The position numbers and the translations under genes were made by a program. The notes beneath the pieces were generated by a model. That model saw only the letters and a program-made list of their open reading frames with translations. It ran no database searches and was not told the DNA's origin. From contig DATAGP010000040.1 in NCBI GenBank assembly GCA_036263655.1, forward strand, positions 50,609 to 114,608: a stretch of 64,000 nucleotides of DNA. The letters run 5' to 3'. Numbering within the stretch: the first letter of the stretch is position 1; each line of letters opens with the position of its first letter. Positions 1-8,268 of the stretch are shown piece by piece. Origin of the DNA: Schlegelella_A sp036263655. Its GTDB lineage: Bacteria; Pseudomonadota; Gammaproteobacteria; Burkholderiales; Burkholderiaceae_C.

Positions 1-2
1 TG

Positions 3-215
3 CACCTCGGCCTCATCATGACGTGCAACCTCGCGATCGCTCTGTACACGCCGCCGGTGGGCGGTACCTTGATGGTGGGCATGCGCCTCGCCGGCGCGGG
101 AATGCTCGAGACGACGCGGGCGCTCGTTCCGCAGTTCACCATCAGCGTCATCGTGCTCCTCGTGATCACGTACGTGCCCGCGGTCGGCATGGGCCTCGTT
201 CGCGCGTTTCGCTGA
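3..215 (+). CDS. dctM: TRAP transporter large permease, C-terminal fragment
   Basis: This is the last 70 codons of a gene that begins before the window. The peptide has the look of the final membrane segments of a TRAP-type C4-dicarboxylate permease (DctM family): the stretch NLAIALYTPPVGGTL matches the conserved NLAIGxxTPPVG signature near the C-terminus, followed by a hydrophobic helix (TISVIVLLVITYVPAV). Such proteins form the large inner-membrane subunit that imports organic acids with a periplasmic binding protein and a small permease. Those partners would lie upstream and are not visible. The substrate cannot be told from this fragment. The stop is TGA at 213-215. Confidence 0.85.
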   Translation, partial: HLGLIMTCNLAIALYTPPVGGTLMVGMRLAGAGMLETTRALVPQFTISVIVLLVITYVPAVGMGLVRAFR

Positions 216-323
216 CCGACGCGCACCGCTGATCGCGCGGGCGCCGGCTCGCCCGGGCGTTCCGGCACGGTGCTTGCCGCGCGCTGACCGCGTCGACCGT
301 GACGCCTCGATGGCGGAGCCTCC

Positions 324-656
324 ATGCATCGACAACGAACCTGCCTCCGATCGATGGCGATGGCAACCGCGCTGGCCTGCACCCACGTCCTGGCTGCCGA
401 TGCGCGTCCGTCCCGCGATGTCTCGCAGCCGGCGACAGCCGCCCGTGTCGGCGGAGGCCCGGCGGACGCCCGGTTCCGGGACGCCAACCAGCGGGCGCAG
501 GATGCCTATCGCAACGCGGTGCGCGAGTGCAAAGGTCGGCCGGCGGCGGACAGGACCTCGTGCAACGCCGCGGCGAGGGCCCGGCTGCGCGCCGCCCAGA
601 CCCAGGCGCGGGCCGAGCGAGGCAAGGCGGAGCCGGCGATCGGCAGGACGCGCTGA
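324..656 (+). CDS. small exported protein of unknown function
   Basis: A 110-residue protein I do not recognise. The N-terminus (arginines, then MAMATALACTHVLAADA) looks like a Sec signal peptide cleaved after residue about 24, so the mature protein is probably periplasmic. The remainder is rich in Arg, Ala and Gln and low in complexity, with two cysteines (in VREC and TSCN) that could form a disulfide; residues 50-100 should be largely helical. It stands alone between the TRAP permease and two minus-strand small genes. Being short and compositionally biased it could be a chance reading frame, but the signal peptide argues for a real gene. Confidence 0.5.
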   Translation: MHRQRTCLRSMAMATALACTHVLAADARPSRDVSQPATAARVGGGPADARFRDANQRAQDAYRNAVRECKGRPAADRTSCNAAARARLRAAQTQARAERGKAEPAIGRTR

Positions 657-690
657 AGGTCTGAGGCCTTCAGGCGCCCTCGCCGGCGAG

Positions 691-927
691 CTAGAGCCTG
701 CCGGCCCGGGTGTCCTCAATCGTCTGCACGATCACCGCTCGATGCGCCTCGAAGGCGGCCAGACTCTCGGCCAGGGTTCGAAGGGTCTGACGGCTCTCGT
801 CGGCGTCTTCGCCCGCCTGCTCTCGTTCCTGGACGCGCGCGGACGCTGCTGCCACCTGACGACGCGCCTCCTCGATGTGCCGGTCGGCGAGTTCGAGATT
901 CGACAGTTCGAGGGCGAGGTCCGGCAT
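691..927 (-). CDS. small coiled-coil protein of unknown function
   Basis: A 78-residue, almost wholly helical protein with heptad-like spacing (LELADRHIEEARRQV ... LRTLAESLAAFEAHRAVIV). It resembles a family of short uncharacterised proteobacterial proteins with the pattern 'adRHIaeae...iarq' followed by 'LxtlxeslaxxexHRaxI', so I consider it a true gene of unknown role. It has no signal peptide and is predicted to be cytoplasmic. It lies 31 bp downstream of the next minus-strand small gene (start at 1282) and may be cotranscribed with it. Confidence 0.6.
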   Translation of the reverse strand: MPDLALELSNLELADRHIEEARRQVAAASARVQEREQAGEDADESRQTLRTLAESLAAFEAHRAVIVQTIEDTRAGRL

Positions 928-958
928 GGATGTGTTCAGCGAAGAAGGGTGCGCCTCA

Positions 959-1282
959 TCAGGGCCGCTTGTCGGGGTCGGCTTGCCCCTCGCCGTCGAA
1001 ATCCGGATCGACGTCGACCGGGTCGGCGGCAGGCGCTGCAGAGAAGGTGGCCTGCTGACGCCTTTCGGGCCCAGGGTGACCCCGCGGCTGCGTCCGCCGC
1101 TCGGGGCCGTAATAGCGTCTGACCTGTTCGCGAGAGCGCTGCGACTCGATCCGGGAATAGGTGGCTTCCAGCCGCAGCTGGCGACTCTCGTTGAGCACGT
1201 CCTCCGTGCTGCTCGTCGACACGACAGGTTGGCCTTCGGGAGGGCGCGGCGGCCCGGAGCTCGATTGGGTCATCGGTCCCAC
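959..1282 (-). CDS. hypothetical hydrophilic protein
   Basis: A 107-residue protein with no recognisable domain. It is strongly hydrophilic, with a Ser/Pro-rich N-terminus, a helical central part (residues 30-55) and a Pro/Arg/Asp-rich tail, so it is probably mostly disordered. The given start is the first ATG; a second ATG three codons later (MTQSSS) is equally possible. It precedes the coiled-coil gene at 691-927 on the same strand. Evidence for coding is limited to an intact frame and plausible spacing. Confidence 0.4.
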   Translation of the reverse strand: MGPMTQSSSGPPRPPEGQPVVSTSSTEDVLNESRQLRLEATYSRIESQRSREQVRRYYGPERRTQPRGHPGPERRQQATFSAAPAADPVDVDPDFDGEGQADPDKRP

Positions 1283-1382
1283 GCTTGTTTCGACGCGGCG
1301 ACTCTAGACCGCCATGTCGCCGCTGCGTACTGTCAAGTCTGGCAGTGGCCGGTGCCGTGGTTCACCGTCCCGAGCAGTCGAG

Positions 1383-1406
1383 AAAAAGCCCCTGAGGCCA
1401 GGGGCT
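1383..1406 (-). terminator. rho-independent terminator of the tRNA-Val gene
   Basis: A perfect 8-bp stem (AGCCCCTG / CAGGGGCT) closes a 4-nt loop at 1387-1406. On the minus strand it is followed by five T residues. It begins 18 bp beyond the CCA end of the tRNA, the expected position for an intrinsic terminator. Confidence 0.85.
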
Positions 1407-1423
1407 CGCGTTCGACTGTCAGG

Positions 1424-1500
1424 TGGTAGGCGCGATTGGACTCGAACCAACGACCCCCACCATGTCAAGGTGGTGCTCTAACCAGCTGAGCTACGCGCCT
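1424..1500 (-). tRNA. tRNA-Val, anticodon GAC
   Basis: A 77-nt cloverleaf read on the minus strand. The acceptor stem AGGCGCG pairs with CGCGCCT, followed by A and an encoded CCA end (positions 1424-1426). The D-loop (AGCTCAGCTGGTTAGAGC), the anticodon loop TTGACAT with anticodon GAC, and the T-loop GGTTCGAGTCC are all present. GAC reads the valine codons GTC and GTT, the first of which is very common in these GC-rich genes. A Pribnow-like TATAGT lies 12-17 bp upstream and a terminator follows, so the gene is a single transcription unit. Confidence 0.96.
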
Positions 1501-1512
1501 GCGAAAGGGCGA

Positions 1513-1518
1513 ACTATA
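1513..1518 (-). promoter_or_regulatory. -10 element of the tRNA-Val promoter
   Basis: TATAGT on the minus strand ends 12 nt before the mature tRNA 5' end, placing transcription start about 6 nt before the tRNA. No convincing -35 hexamer was seen at the usual distance. Confidence 0.45.
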
Positions 1519-1581
1519 GCAGCGAGCGACGCTTCCAGTTAGCCTCCGGGGTCCTCCCGAGCCTCGTGAGTCAGAGTCCCC

Positions 1582-2058
1582 ATGAACCGCCTTCTTCGAC
1601 TCGCCGCCGCCCTGTCGGGCGCTCTCTCCGCGGCCGCCGTCGCCGAGCCGATCGGCGAAGTCGACACCGTCTTCAAGCTGATCGGACCCGACCACAAGAT
1701 CGTCGTCGATGCGCACGACGATCCCAAGGTGCAGGGCGTGACGTGCTACGTGTCGCGCGCCAAGACGGGCGGCATCAAGGGTGCCGTCGGGCTGGCCGAA
1801 GACAAGTCGGAGGCCTCGATCGCCTGTCGCCAGGTCGGCCCGATCTCGTTCACCGGCAAGGCGCTCGAGACCCAGGAAGAGATGTTCAACGAGCGCACGT
1901 CGCTGGTCTTCAAGCGCCTGCGCGTGATCCGGATGGTCGACCGCAAGCGCAACACCCTCGTCTACCTGACGTATTCGGAGAGAGTCATCGAAGGCTCGCC
2001 GCAGAACAGCGTCACCGCAGTGCCGGTCGACCGATCGATCCCGATTCCCGTGCGCTGA
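1582..2058 (+). CDS. creA: CreA family periplasmic protein
   Basis: A 158-residue protein with an N-terminal signal peptide (LLRLAAALSGALSAAAVAEP, cleavage after about residue 22). The mature part matches the CreA family throughout: IGEVDTVFKLIGPDHKIVV, then DPKVQGVTCYVSRAKTGG with the conserved single cysteine, and ACRQVGPI. The length is that of E. coli CreA. The molecular function of CreA is not established; the name comes from its position by the E. coli creBCD locus, and here no creBCD genes are nearby. It is convergent with relA, whose stop codon lies 8 bp away. Confidence 0.9.
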   Translation: MNRLLRLAAALSGALSAAAVAEPIGEVDTVFKLIGPDHKIVVDAHDDPKVQGVTCYVSRAKTGGIKGAVGLAEDKSEASIACRQVGPISFTGKALETQEEMFNERTSLVFKRLRVIRMVDRKRNTLVYLTYSERVIEGSPQNSVTAVPVDRSIPIPVR

Positions 2059-2066
2059 AGCGCCCT

Positions 2067-4304
2067 TCAGCGCCGGCGCGCCGAACGAACGCCAGGCACG
2101 CGCAGCACCTGGGCCAGCGCCGCGGCGAGGCGCGTCGCGTCGGCGACCTCGACGGTGAAGGTCATGAACGCGGTGCCGGCGCCGCCGTCGCGGACCGACT
2201 GCGTCTTCACCCCGGTGACGTTCATCTTCTCCTTGGCGAAGACTTCCGAGACGTCGCGCAGCAGGCCCTGGCGGTCGGTGGCCTCGACGTTGACGTCGAC
2301 CGGGTAGAGCAGCGGCTTCGACGCACCGCCGCTGCCCCATGCGACCGGGATGACGCGCTCCGGCGCGCGCGCCGACAGCTCGCGCAGGTTGCTGCACGAG
2401 GCGCGATGCACGGCCACGCCCCGGCCGCGCGTGACGTAGCCGGCGATGCCGTCCGGCGGCGCGGGCCGGCAGCAGCGCGCCAGCGAGGTGAGCAGCGACT
2501 CGACGCCGACGACCAGGACGCCGCCCGGGCTGCCCGACCCCGGCGCGCGCGAGCGCTTGATGACGAGCTCGTCCTCGTCGAGCTTCTTCTCCGCCGCCGG
2601 CCGCAGCAGGGCCTCGATGCTGTGCAGCGACAGCTCGTCCTTGCCGACAACCTCGAAGAGCGCATCGGCGCTGCGAAAGCCGAGCTGGGCGGCCAGCTCG
2701 CCGTGCTTGATCGACGTGCGTCCCTCCCGCTGCAGCAGCTTCTCGACGGCTTCGCGGCCGCGCGCGATGGTCGCTGCCAGCGCCAGGGAATTGAACCAGG
2801 CCCGCACCTTGGCCTTCGAGCGCGCACACTGCAGGTAGCCGAGCTCGGGGTTCAGCCAGTCCAGCGACGGGCCGCCCGTCTTGGCCGCCGTGATCTCCAC
2901 GACCTGACCGCTCTGGAGGCGCGTGCCCAGCGGCACCATAACGCCGTCGACCTTGGCGCCGCGGCAGCGGTGGCCGAGGTCGGTGTGCACGGCATAGGCG
3001 AAGTCGATCGGCGTCGCCCCCGCAGCGAGCTCGACGATCGAGGCCTGCGGCGTGAAGACGTAGATGCGGTCGTCGAAGAGCCCGCGGCCCGCGGCGCCTT
3101 CGGCGGCCGGGATCGCGTCGCTCGTCAGGTCCCGTTCCCAGGCGAGGAGCTGGCGCAGGACGACCAGACGCGCCTGGGCGATGCGCGCTTCGAACGCGCC
3201 GCCGGCGACGGTGCCGCCGACCGGCGCCTCCTTGTAGGCCCAGTGCGCGGCGATGCCGAACTCGGCGTGCTCGTGCATCTCGCGGGTGCGGATCTGGATC
3301 TCGACCGGACGCCCGTCGTCGCCCTGGACGACCGTGTGCAGGGAGCGATAGCCGTTCGCCTTCGGCCGCGCGATGTAGTCGTCGAGCTCGCCCGGGATCG
3401 CCGGAAAGCGCTCGTGGACCCGGCCCAGCACGGCATAGCAGCCGGCCACGTCCGGAACGATGACGCGCAGCGCGCTCACGTCCATGACGCCGCTGAACCC
3501 CAGCCCCTTGCGCGCCATCTTCTTCCAGATGCTGTAGAGGTGCTTCGGCCGGCCCTGCACCTCGGCCGGCAGGCCGTGCGCCGCGAGGTCGGCGCCGAGC
3601 AGGACCCGCAGCGTCTCGACCCTCGCCTCGCGATCGGCGCGGCGCTCGTCGAGCATGGCGGCGATGGCCCGGTAGTTGTCGGGATCGCTGAAGCGGAAGG
3701 ACAGGTCCTCGAGCTCCCACTTGACCTGCCAGATGCCGAGCCGGTTGGCGAGCGGCGCGAACACCTGCAGCGTCTCGCGGGCGATCGCCTCCGGGCACGG
3801 CCGCTTGCTCGCCGCGTGGAAGCGCAGCGTCTGCAGCCGCGAGGCGAGGCGCAGCAGCACGACGCGGAGATCGCGCGAGAACGCGAGCAGCATCTTGCGG
3901 ACGCGCTCGACCTGGCGCCCGCGTTCGGCTTGATCGAGCGCCGCCCCTTGCGCCGTGCGCTGCAGCTCGCCGAGCTTGCGCGCATGCGACACCAGCTCGG
4001 TCTGCGACGGTCCGAACAGCGGCGTCAGGACCTCGTCGGGCTTGCCGAGCTGGTCGGCCGCGTAGACGAGGTACGCGGCCGCGCACAGCGCCGGCGCCGC
4101 CCCGATCGAAGCCAGGATCGAAGCCGTGCCGTCGGCGTGGGCGAGGACGGACTCGCCGGTGGGCAGGGCGCGGCCCTGCAGCAGCGGTGCGGCGAACGCG
4201 CGCGCGCGCGGCACCGCGTTCTCCGGCGCGGCCTCGTCCGACACCCCGAGCAGGCGAACGATCGGTGCGGCGCCGGCGCGCGCGACCGTCGAAGCGGTCT
4301 TCAT
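2067..4304 (-). CDS. relA: GTP pyrophosphokinase RelA, (p)ppGpp synthetase
   Basis: A 745-residue long RelA/SpoT homolog that makes the alarmone (p)ppGpp from ATP and GDP/GTP when uncharged tRNA stalls ribosomes. Visible domains are: an N-terminal hydrolase-like HD region (about 50-150) in which the H-D and E-D metal and catalytic motifs are lost (HADGTAS, then ALCAAAYLVYAADQLG); a synthetase domain (about 240-370) with YSIWKKMARKGL and the loop ARPKANGYRSLHT; a TGS domain near 415 (IYVFTPQASIVELAAGATP); and a C-terminal ACT domain from about 670. The dead HD motif identifies RelA rather than bifunctional SpoT. The ATG at 4304 overlaps the stop of the upstream hydrolase gene as ATGA, implying translational coupling. 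Confidence 0.93.
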   Translation of the reverse strand: MKTASTVARAGAAPIVRLLGVSDEAAPENAVPRARAFAAPLLQGRALPTGESVLAHADGTASILASIGAAPALCAAAYLVYAADQLGKPDEVLTPLFGPSQTELVSHARKLGELQRTAQGAALDQAERGRQVERVRKMLLAFSRDLRVVLLRLASRLQTLRFHAASKRPCPEAIARETLQVFAPLANRLGIWQVKWELEDLSFRFSDPDNYRAIAAMLDERRADREARVETLRVLLGADLAAHGLPAEVQGRPKHLYSIWKKMARKGLGFSGVMDVSALRVIVPDVAGCYAVLGRVHERFPAIPGELDDYIARPKANGYRSLHTVVQGDDGRPVEIQIRTREMHEHAEFGIAAHWAYKEAPVGGTVAGGAFEARIAQARLVVLRQLLAWERDLTSDAIPAAEGAAGRGLFDDRIYVFTPQASIVELAAGATPIDFAYAVHTDLGHRCRGAKVDGVMVPLGTRLQSGQVVEITAAKTGGPSLDWLNPELGYLQCARSKAKVRAWFNSLALAATIARGREAVEKLLQREGRTSIKHGELAAQLGFRSADALFEVVGKDELSLHSIEALLRPAAEKKLDEDELVIKRSRAPGSGSPGGVLVVGVESLLTSLARCCRPAPPDGIAGYVTRGRGVAVHRASCSNLRELSARAPERVIPVAWGSGGASKPLLYPVDVNVEATDRQGLLRDVSEVFAKEKMNVTGVKTQSVRDGGAGTAFMTFTVEVADATRLAAALAQVLRVPGVRSARRR

Positions 4305-5167
4305 GGCCCCAGCAGGAACTCCCGCACGACGGCCACCTGGCTGGGCTCGACCAGCGTCGGCGCGTGGCCGACGCCGGCGAACTCGTGCAGCCGGGCGCGT
4401 GGTCCGCGCTGCGTCATCGCCGCCGCCGTGTCGCGCGACAGCACGTCTGACGTCGCGCCGCGCAGGAGCAGCGTCGGGCAACGGATCGCGTCGTAGGCGG
4501 CCCACAGCGCCGCTTCGCCGGCGGCGGCGGCCTGCGGCGTGATCTGGCGCAGCGACACGGCGATCGCCGGGTCGTAGTGGAGTCGGACGGACGCCTCCGA
4601 GCGGCGCAGCATCGGCTCGGTCAGCGCCATCCACTCGTCGCGGCTGTGCGGCCCGAAGCCTTGCGAGATCGTCAGTAGGTAGTCGGCCGCTTCGTCGGCC
4701 GAGCCCCAGGTGAGCGGCGCGCCGACGTAGCTCGCGATGCGCGCGATGCCGGCGGCATCGATCGCCGGCCCGACGTCGTTGAGGACCAGCCGCTCGATCG
4801 GCGAGCCCGGCAGCCCCGCCAGGGCCATGCCGATGAGCCCGCCCATCGAGGTGCCGAGCCAGTGCACCGACTTCGCATCCAGCCGCGCCAGCAGCGTCAC
4901 CATGTCGGCGACGTAGGCCGGGATCTGGTAGCCGGCCGGGTCGACGAGCCAGTCCGACTCGCCCCGGCCGACGACGTCGGGGCAGACGACGCGGACCTCG
5001 GACTGCAGCGCACGCGCGAGGGTGTCGAAGTCGCGGCCCTGGCGGCTCAGGCCGTGCGCGCACACCAGGACGCGCTCGGCGCCGGGATCGCCCCAGTCCC
5101 AGTAGGCCATGCGGTGCAGTCCGCGCGAATCGAGACACTGCACGTGGCGAAGGCGCGGCTCGTTCAT
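4301..5167 (-). CDS. alpha/beta-fold hydrolase
   Basis: A 288-residue alpha/beta hydrolase. The oxyanion region HGLSRQGRDF (about residue 42), the nucleophile elbow GTSMGG (serine near residue 106) and a C-terminal catalytic histidine in GVGHAP (near 266) are all present; the acid is probably the Asp in GATSDVL. There is no signal peptide, so it is probably a cytoplasmic esterase or lactonase. The substrate is unknown. It sits between the SIMPL-domain gene (11 bp upstream) and relA (4-nt overlap) and likely belongs to one operon, but a functional link to ppGpp is not evident. The start is ATG, MNEPRLRHV. Confidence 0.85.
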   Translation of the reverse strand: MNEPRLRHVQCLDSRGLHRMAYWDWGDPGAERVLVCAHGLSRQGRDFDTLARALQSEVRVVCPDVVGRGESDWLVDPAGYQIPAYVADMVTLLARLDAKSVHWLGTSMGGLIGMALAGLPGSPIERLVLNDVGPAIDAAGIARIASYVGAPLTWGSADEAADYLLTISQGFGPHSRDEWMALTEPMLRRSEASVRLHYDPAIAVSLRQITPQAAAAGEAALWAAYDAIRCPTLLLRGATSDVLSRDTAAAMTQRGPRARLHEFAGVGHAPTLVEPSQVAVVREFLLGP

Positions 5168-5178
5168 CGTCCCCGTCC

Positions 5179-5919
5179 TCACTTCATCTGCACCGTGCCG
5201 TTGACGGTGGCGGTCACCACCGCCTTGCCCGGCTCCACCGACAAGGCGTCGCCCGGAGGCGCGGCACCCGCCGCCTGCATGCGCATCATCGGCACCGGTC
5301 CGTCGTGCGGCTCGCTGGTCGCGACGCTGACCTCGCGGATCGTGTAGCCGCCGTAGCCGAACTGCCTGGCGTACTCGGCTGCCTTGACGCGATAGCGGCC
5401 GATCGCCTCGGCCGCCAGCTCGCCTTCGACGCGCTGGCTGGCCTGGCGCGACAGCCGATGCGCGACGCGCGCAACCGTCATGGTCGTGATGCGGCCGGCC
5501 AGCTGGCCGATCGCCGCCATGTCGCGACCCTCGACGACGATCTCGGCCGAGCCCTGCCAGCCGGCGAGCGTCGGTGCCGTCGTGCCGCTGCCGCCGGCGT
5601 AGCGCGGGTACAGCGAGAAGTTGCCCGTCTGCACCTCGACCTGGCCCGGGCGCGCTACCTTCCGCGCCTCGGCGAGCGCCCCTTCGAGGGCCTGCTTCAG
5701 CTGCGCCTGGACGGCGTTGGCGTCCGGTCCCTGGCGCGAGGTCGAGAACGTGATGGCGAGCAGATCCTTGGTCACCTCGAGGCTCGCCTGCGCGCTGAGG
5801 CCGAGCACGCCTTCGACCGGCTGACCCGGCACGGCTTGCGCTCTCGCCGCGATCGGCCACGACGCGGCCACGAAGAGGGTCCACAGGGCAAGCGCCGGCG
5901 AGCGCTGGGTCCAGTTCAT
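5179..5919 (-). CDS. SIMPL domain-containing periplasmic protein (DUF541)
   Basis: A 246-residue exported protein. Residues 1-28 form a signal peptide (ALWTLFVAASWPIAARAQA). The rest matches the SIMPL/DUF541 family, with the N-terminal LGLSAQASLEVTKDLLAITF strand, the WQGSAEIVVEGRD segment and the C-terminal VTATVNGTVQM strand. Family members include oxidative-stress protein YggE; the biochemical role is unclear. It is the first gene of a minus-strand unit running into the hydrolase and relA, and it diverges from ompR across a 106-bp intergenic region. Confidence 0.85.
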   Translation of the reverse strand: MNWTQRSPALALWTLFVAASWPIAARAQAVPGQPVEGVLGLSAQASLEVTKDLLAITFSTSRQGPDANAVQAQLKQALEGALAEARKVARPGQVEVQTGNFSLYPRYAGGSGTTAPTLAGWQGSAEIVVEGRDMAAIGQLAGRITTMTVARVAHRLSRQASQRVEGELAAEAIGRYRVKAAEYARQFGYGGYTIREVSVATSEPHDGPVPMMRMQAAGAAPPGDALSVEPGKAVVTATVNGTVQMK

Positions 5920-5948
5920 GATGGATTGCTCAAGGTGATGAATTCGAG

Positions 5949-6014
5949 TTGTAACTTCTGGTCAGCGGTGCCCGAACTGGCCGGCAAAGCCCCGCAGAAT
6001 CCCGATTGTTACAA
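5949..6014. promoter_or_regulatory. inverted TTGTAAC / GTTACAA pair, possible OmpR sites
   Basis: TTGTAAC at 5949-5955 and its exact reverse complement GTTACAA at 6008-6014 flank the core of the intergenic region between the SIMPL gene and ompR. The known OmpR half-site is GTTACA, so this may be an autoregulatory arrangement acting on both divergent genes. A -10-like CAGAAT at 5995-6000 lies between the repeats and reads toward ompR. The assignment to OmpR is an inference. Confidence 0.4.
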
Positions 6015-6025
6015 ATGGGGAAGCG

Positions 6026-6760
6026 ATGAACACGCCCGCCAATGCTCGCCCGGATCGCATCGTTGTCGTCGACGATGATGCCCGCATTCGCGACCTGCTG
6101 CGGCGCTACCTCACCCAGGAAGGCTTCGAGGTCCTGCTCGCCGAGGACGCCAAGGCGCTGAACCGGCTGCTGACGCGCGAGACCATCCACCTGATCGTTC
6201 TGGACCTCATGCTTCCCGGCGAGGACGGGCTCTCCATTTGCCGACGACTCCGGGCCGCCAACGACCTGACACCGATCATCATGCTCACCGCCAAGGTGGA
6301 AGACGTCGATCGCATCGTCGGCCTCGAGGTCGGCGCCGACGACTACCTTCCGAAGCCGTTCAACCCGCGCGAGCTGCTGGCGCGCATCCACGCCGTGCTG
6401 CGCCGCCGGCCCACGCTCGAGGCACCCGGCGCGCCGGCGCTCGATGCGCAGACGGTGACGTTCGGCCCCTTCAATTTCGACCTGGCGTTGCGCAGGCTGA
6501 CCAAGGACGGCGAGCAGATCGCCCTCACCACGGGCGAGTTCTCGATGCTGAAGGCGCTGGTCCGCCACCCGCGCCAGCCGCTGTCGCGCGACAAGCTCGC
6601 CCAGCTGGCGCGCGGCCGCGAGTTCGAGCCCTTCGACCGCAGCCTCGACGTGCAGATCTCGCGCCTGCGCAAGATGATCGAGCCCGATCCGGCCCAGCCC
6701 CGCTACATCCAGACGGTCTGGGGCGTGGGCTACGTCTTCGTGCCCGACGGCGCTGCCTGA
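6026..6760 (+). CDS. ompR: response regulator, OmpR family
   Basis: A 244-residue two-component response regulator. The receiver domain (about 10-125) has the acidic cluster VVDDDAR, the phospho-acceptor Asp60 (LIVLDLMLPGEDG), the switch threonine in MLTAK and the lysine in LPKPF. The C-terminal winged-helix DNA-binding domain (about 145-240) ends with YIQTVWGVGYVFVPDG. Similarity to E. coli OmpR is high over the whole length. In Burkholderiales this pair has also been called RisAS. The sensor kinase follows after 17 bp, and the two form one transcription unit. Its targets are not shown by the sequence, though TTGTAAC motifs occur in front of it. Confidence 0.92.
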   Translation: MNTPANARPDRIVVVDDDARIRDLLRRYLTQEGFEVLLAEDAKALNRLLTRETIHLIVLDLMLPGEDGLSICRRLRAANDLTPIIMLTAKVEDVDRIVGLEVGADDYLPKPFNPRELLARIHAVLRRRPTLEAPGAPALDAQTVTFGPFNFDLALRRLTKDGEQIALTTGEFSMLKALVRHPRQPLSRDKLAQLARGREFEPFDRSLDVQISRLRKMIEPDPAQPRYIQTVWGVGYVFVPDGAA

Positions 6761-6777
6761 AGAAGCCCCCCTAGACG

Positions 6778-8247
6778 ATGTCAGCTCAGCCGAGGGGCCG
6801 GTCGGCCCCGGACATGGCGTTGACGAGCCCGGAGCCGCACAGGGCCGCCGCACAGCGCCGCTCCAAGCGATCCCCCGATGCCGCGCCAATGGAGCGCAAG
6901 AAGCCCTCGCCGAAGCCGCGCATGGCGAAGAAGTTCGTCGCGCTGAGCCTGTTCTGGCGCACGTTCTTCCTGCTCGCGCTGCTGCTCGCCAGCGGCGTCT
7001 TCGCCTGGGTGCAGACCTTCCGCGCGCTCGAGTTCGAGCCGCGCGCCGTGCAGGTGGCGCAGCAGATCGCCAGCCTCGTCAACCTGACGCGCGGCGCGCT
7101 GTCCGGCACCGACGGCATCAACCGCATCACCATCATCAAGAGCGTGTCCAACACCGGGCCGGTGAAGCTGAGCCCGCGCGAGCCGAACGACCGCTGGGAG
7201 CCGTTCCAGTCGGACCGCTTCCAGAACGTGATCGAGCGCGAGCTGCGCGACGCGCTCGGCATGGACACCATCGTGGCGCGCAGCATGAACGGGCAGCCCG
7301 GCCTCTGGGTCGGCTTCTCGATCGCGCGCGACCACTACTGGCTGAAGGCCGATCCGGCGCCGCTCGGGCCGATGTCGACGAGCACGCTGGTGCTCTGGGT
7401 CAGCATCGCCCTGCTCGCGACCATCCTCGGGTCCGCGGGAATCGCCCGGCTGATCAACCGGCCGCTGCAGGACCTGTCGTTCGCCGCCAGCCGGATCGGC
7501 GAAGGCGAGTACGACTCGCGCCTCGACGAGACGACGCTCACCAGCGAGATCCGTCAGGTCAACATGGGCTTCAACCGGATGGCGCGCGAGCTGGCGAAGG
7601 TCGAGCAGGACCGCGCCGTGATGCTCGCCGGGATCTCGCACGACCTGCGCACGCCCTTGTCGCGCCTGCGCCTGGAAGCGGAGATGAGCGTCCAGGACGA
7701 GGAGGCGAAGAGCAACATGGCCATGGACATCGACCAGCTCGACGCCATCATCGACAAGTTCATGGACTACGCCCGGCCGGGCGAGGTCAAGCTGACGCCG
7801 TGCAACGTCGCGGCCATCGTCGAGCGCGAGGCGGCGGCCTTCCGCGACACCAGCCAGATCCGGATCACGTCCAAGGTCGCGCCCGACGTCCGCGTCCTCG
7901 CCGACGACGTCGAGCTGGGCCGGGTCCTGCAGAACCTGTTCGAGAACGCGCGCCGCTACGGCCGCTCGACGGACACCGGCATCGCCCGGGTCGTCGTCAA
8001 CTACGCCAAGACCGGGCCGTGGGTGATCATCACCGTGCGCGACCACGGCCAGGGCGTCGACCCGAAGAAGCTGGACCAGCTGACCACGCCGTTCTTCCGC
8101 GGCGATGCCGCCCGGACGGCGGCGACCGGCGCCGGCCTGGGGCTGGCGATCGTCGAGAAGGCCTTGCACCGCATGGGCGGCGCCTTCGAGCTCGCCAACG
8201 CCACCGACGGCGGCCTGCTGGCGCACGTGCGTCTGAAGAAGGCTTGA
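6778..8247 (+). CDS. envZ: sensor histidine kinase, EnvZ family
   Basis: A 489-residue inner-membrane sensor kinase and cognate partner of the preceding OmpR. A basic, Pro-rich cytoplasmic tail of about 55 residues precedes TM1 (FWRTFFLLALLLASGVFAWV). A periplasmic domain follows, then TM2 (about 200-222), HAMP, and the dimerisation box with phospho-accepting His288 (ISHDLRTPLSRLRLE). The ATPase domain has the N box (NLFENARRYG), DHGQGVD and GAGLGLAIVEK. The long N-terminal tail means a later ATG (6814 or 6889) is possible. Typical EnvZ proteins are about 450 residues, which also favours a later start. Confidence 0.9.
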   Translation: MSAQPRGRSAPDMALTSPEPHRAAAQRRSKRSPDAAPMERKKPSPKPRMAKKFVALSLFWRTFFLLALLLASGVFAWVQTFRALEFEPRAVQVAQQIASLVNLTRGALSGTDGINRITIIKSVSNTGPVKLSPREPNDRWEPFQSDRFQNVIERELRDALGMDTIVARSMNGQPGLWVGFSIARDHYWLKADPAPLGPMSTSTLVLWVSIALLATILGSAGIARLINRPLQDLSFAASRIGEGEYDSRLDETTLTSEIRQVNMGFNRMARELAKVEQDRAVMLAGISHDLRTPLSRLRLEAEMSVQDEEAKSNMAMDIDQLDAIIDKFMDYARPGEVKLTPCNVAAIVEREAAAFRDTSQIRITSKVAPDVRVLADDVELGRVLQNLFENARRYGRSTDTGIARVVVNYAKTGPWVIITVRDHGQGVDPKKLDQLTTPFFRGDAARTAATGAGLGLAIVEKALHRMGGAFELANATDGGLLAHVRLKKA

Positions 8248-8268
8248 TCGCCGCGCCGACGGCTGCGT

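Noticed and set aside
1566..4496. A 976-codon plus-strand open frame opposite relA
   Set aside because: Shadow frame: relA on the other strand has all family motifs, and this frame has none.
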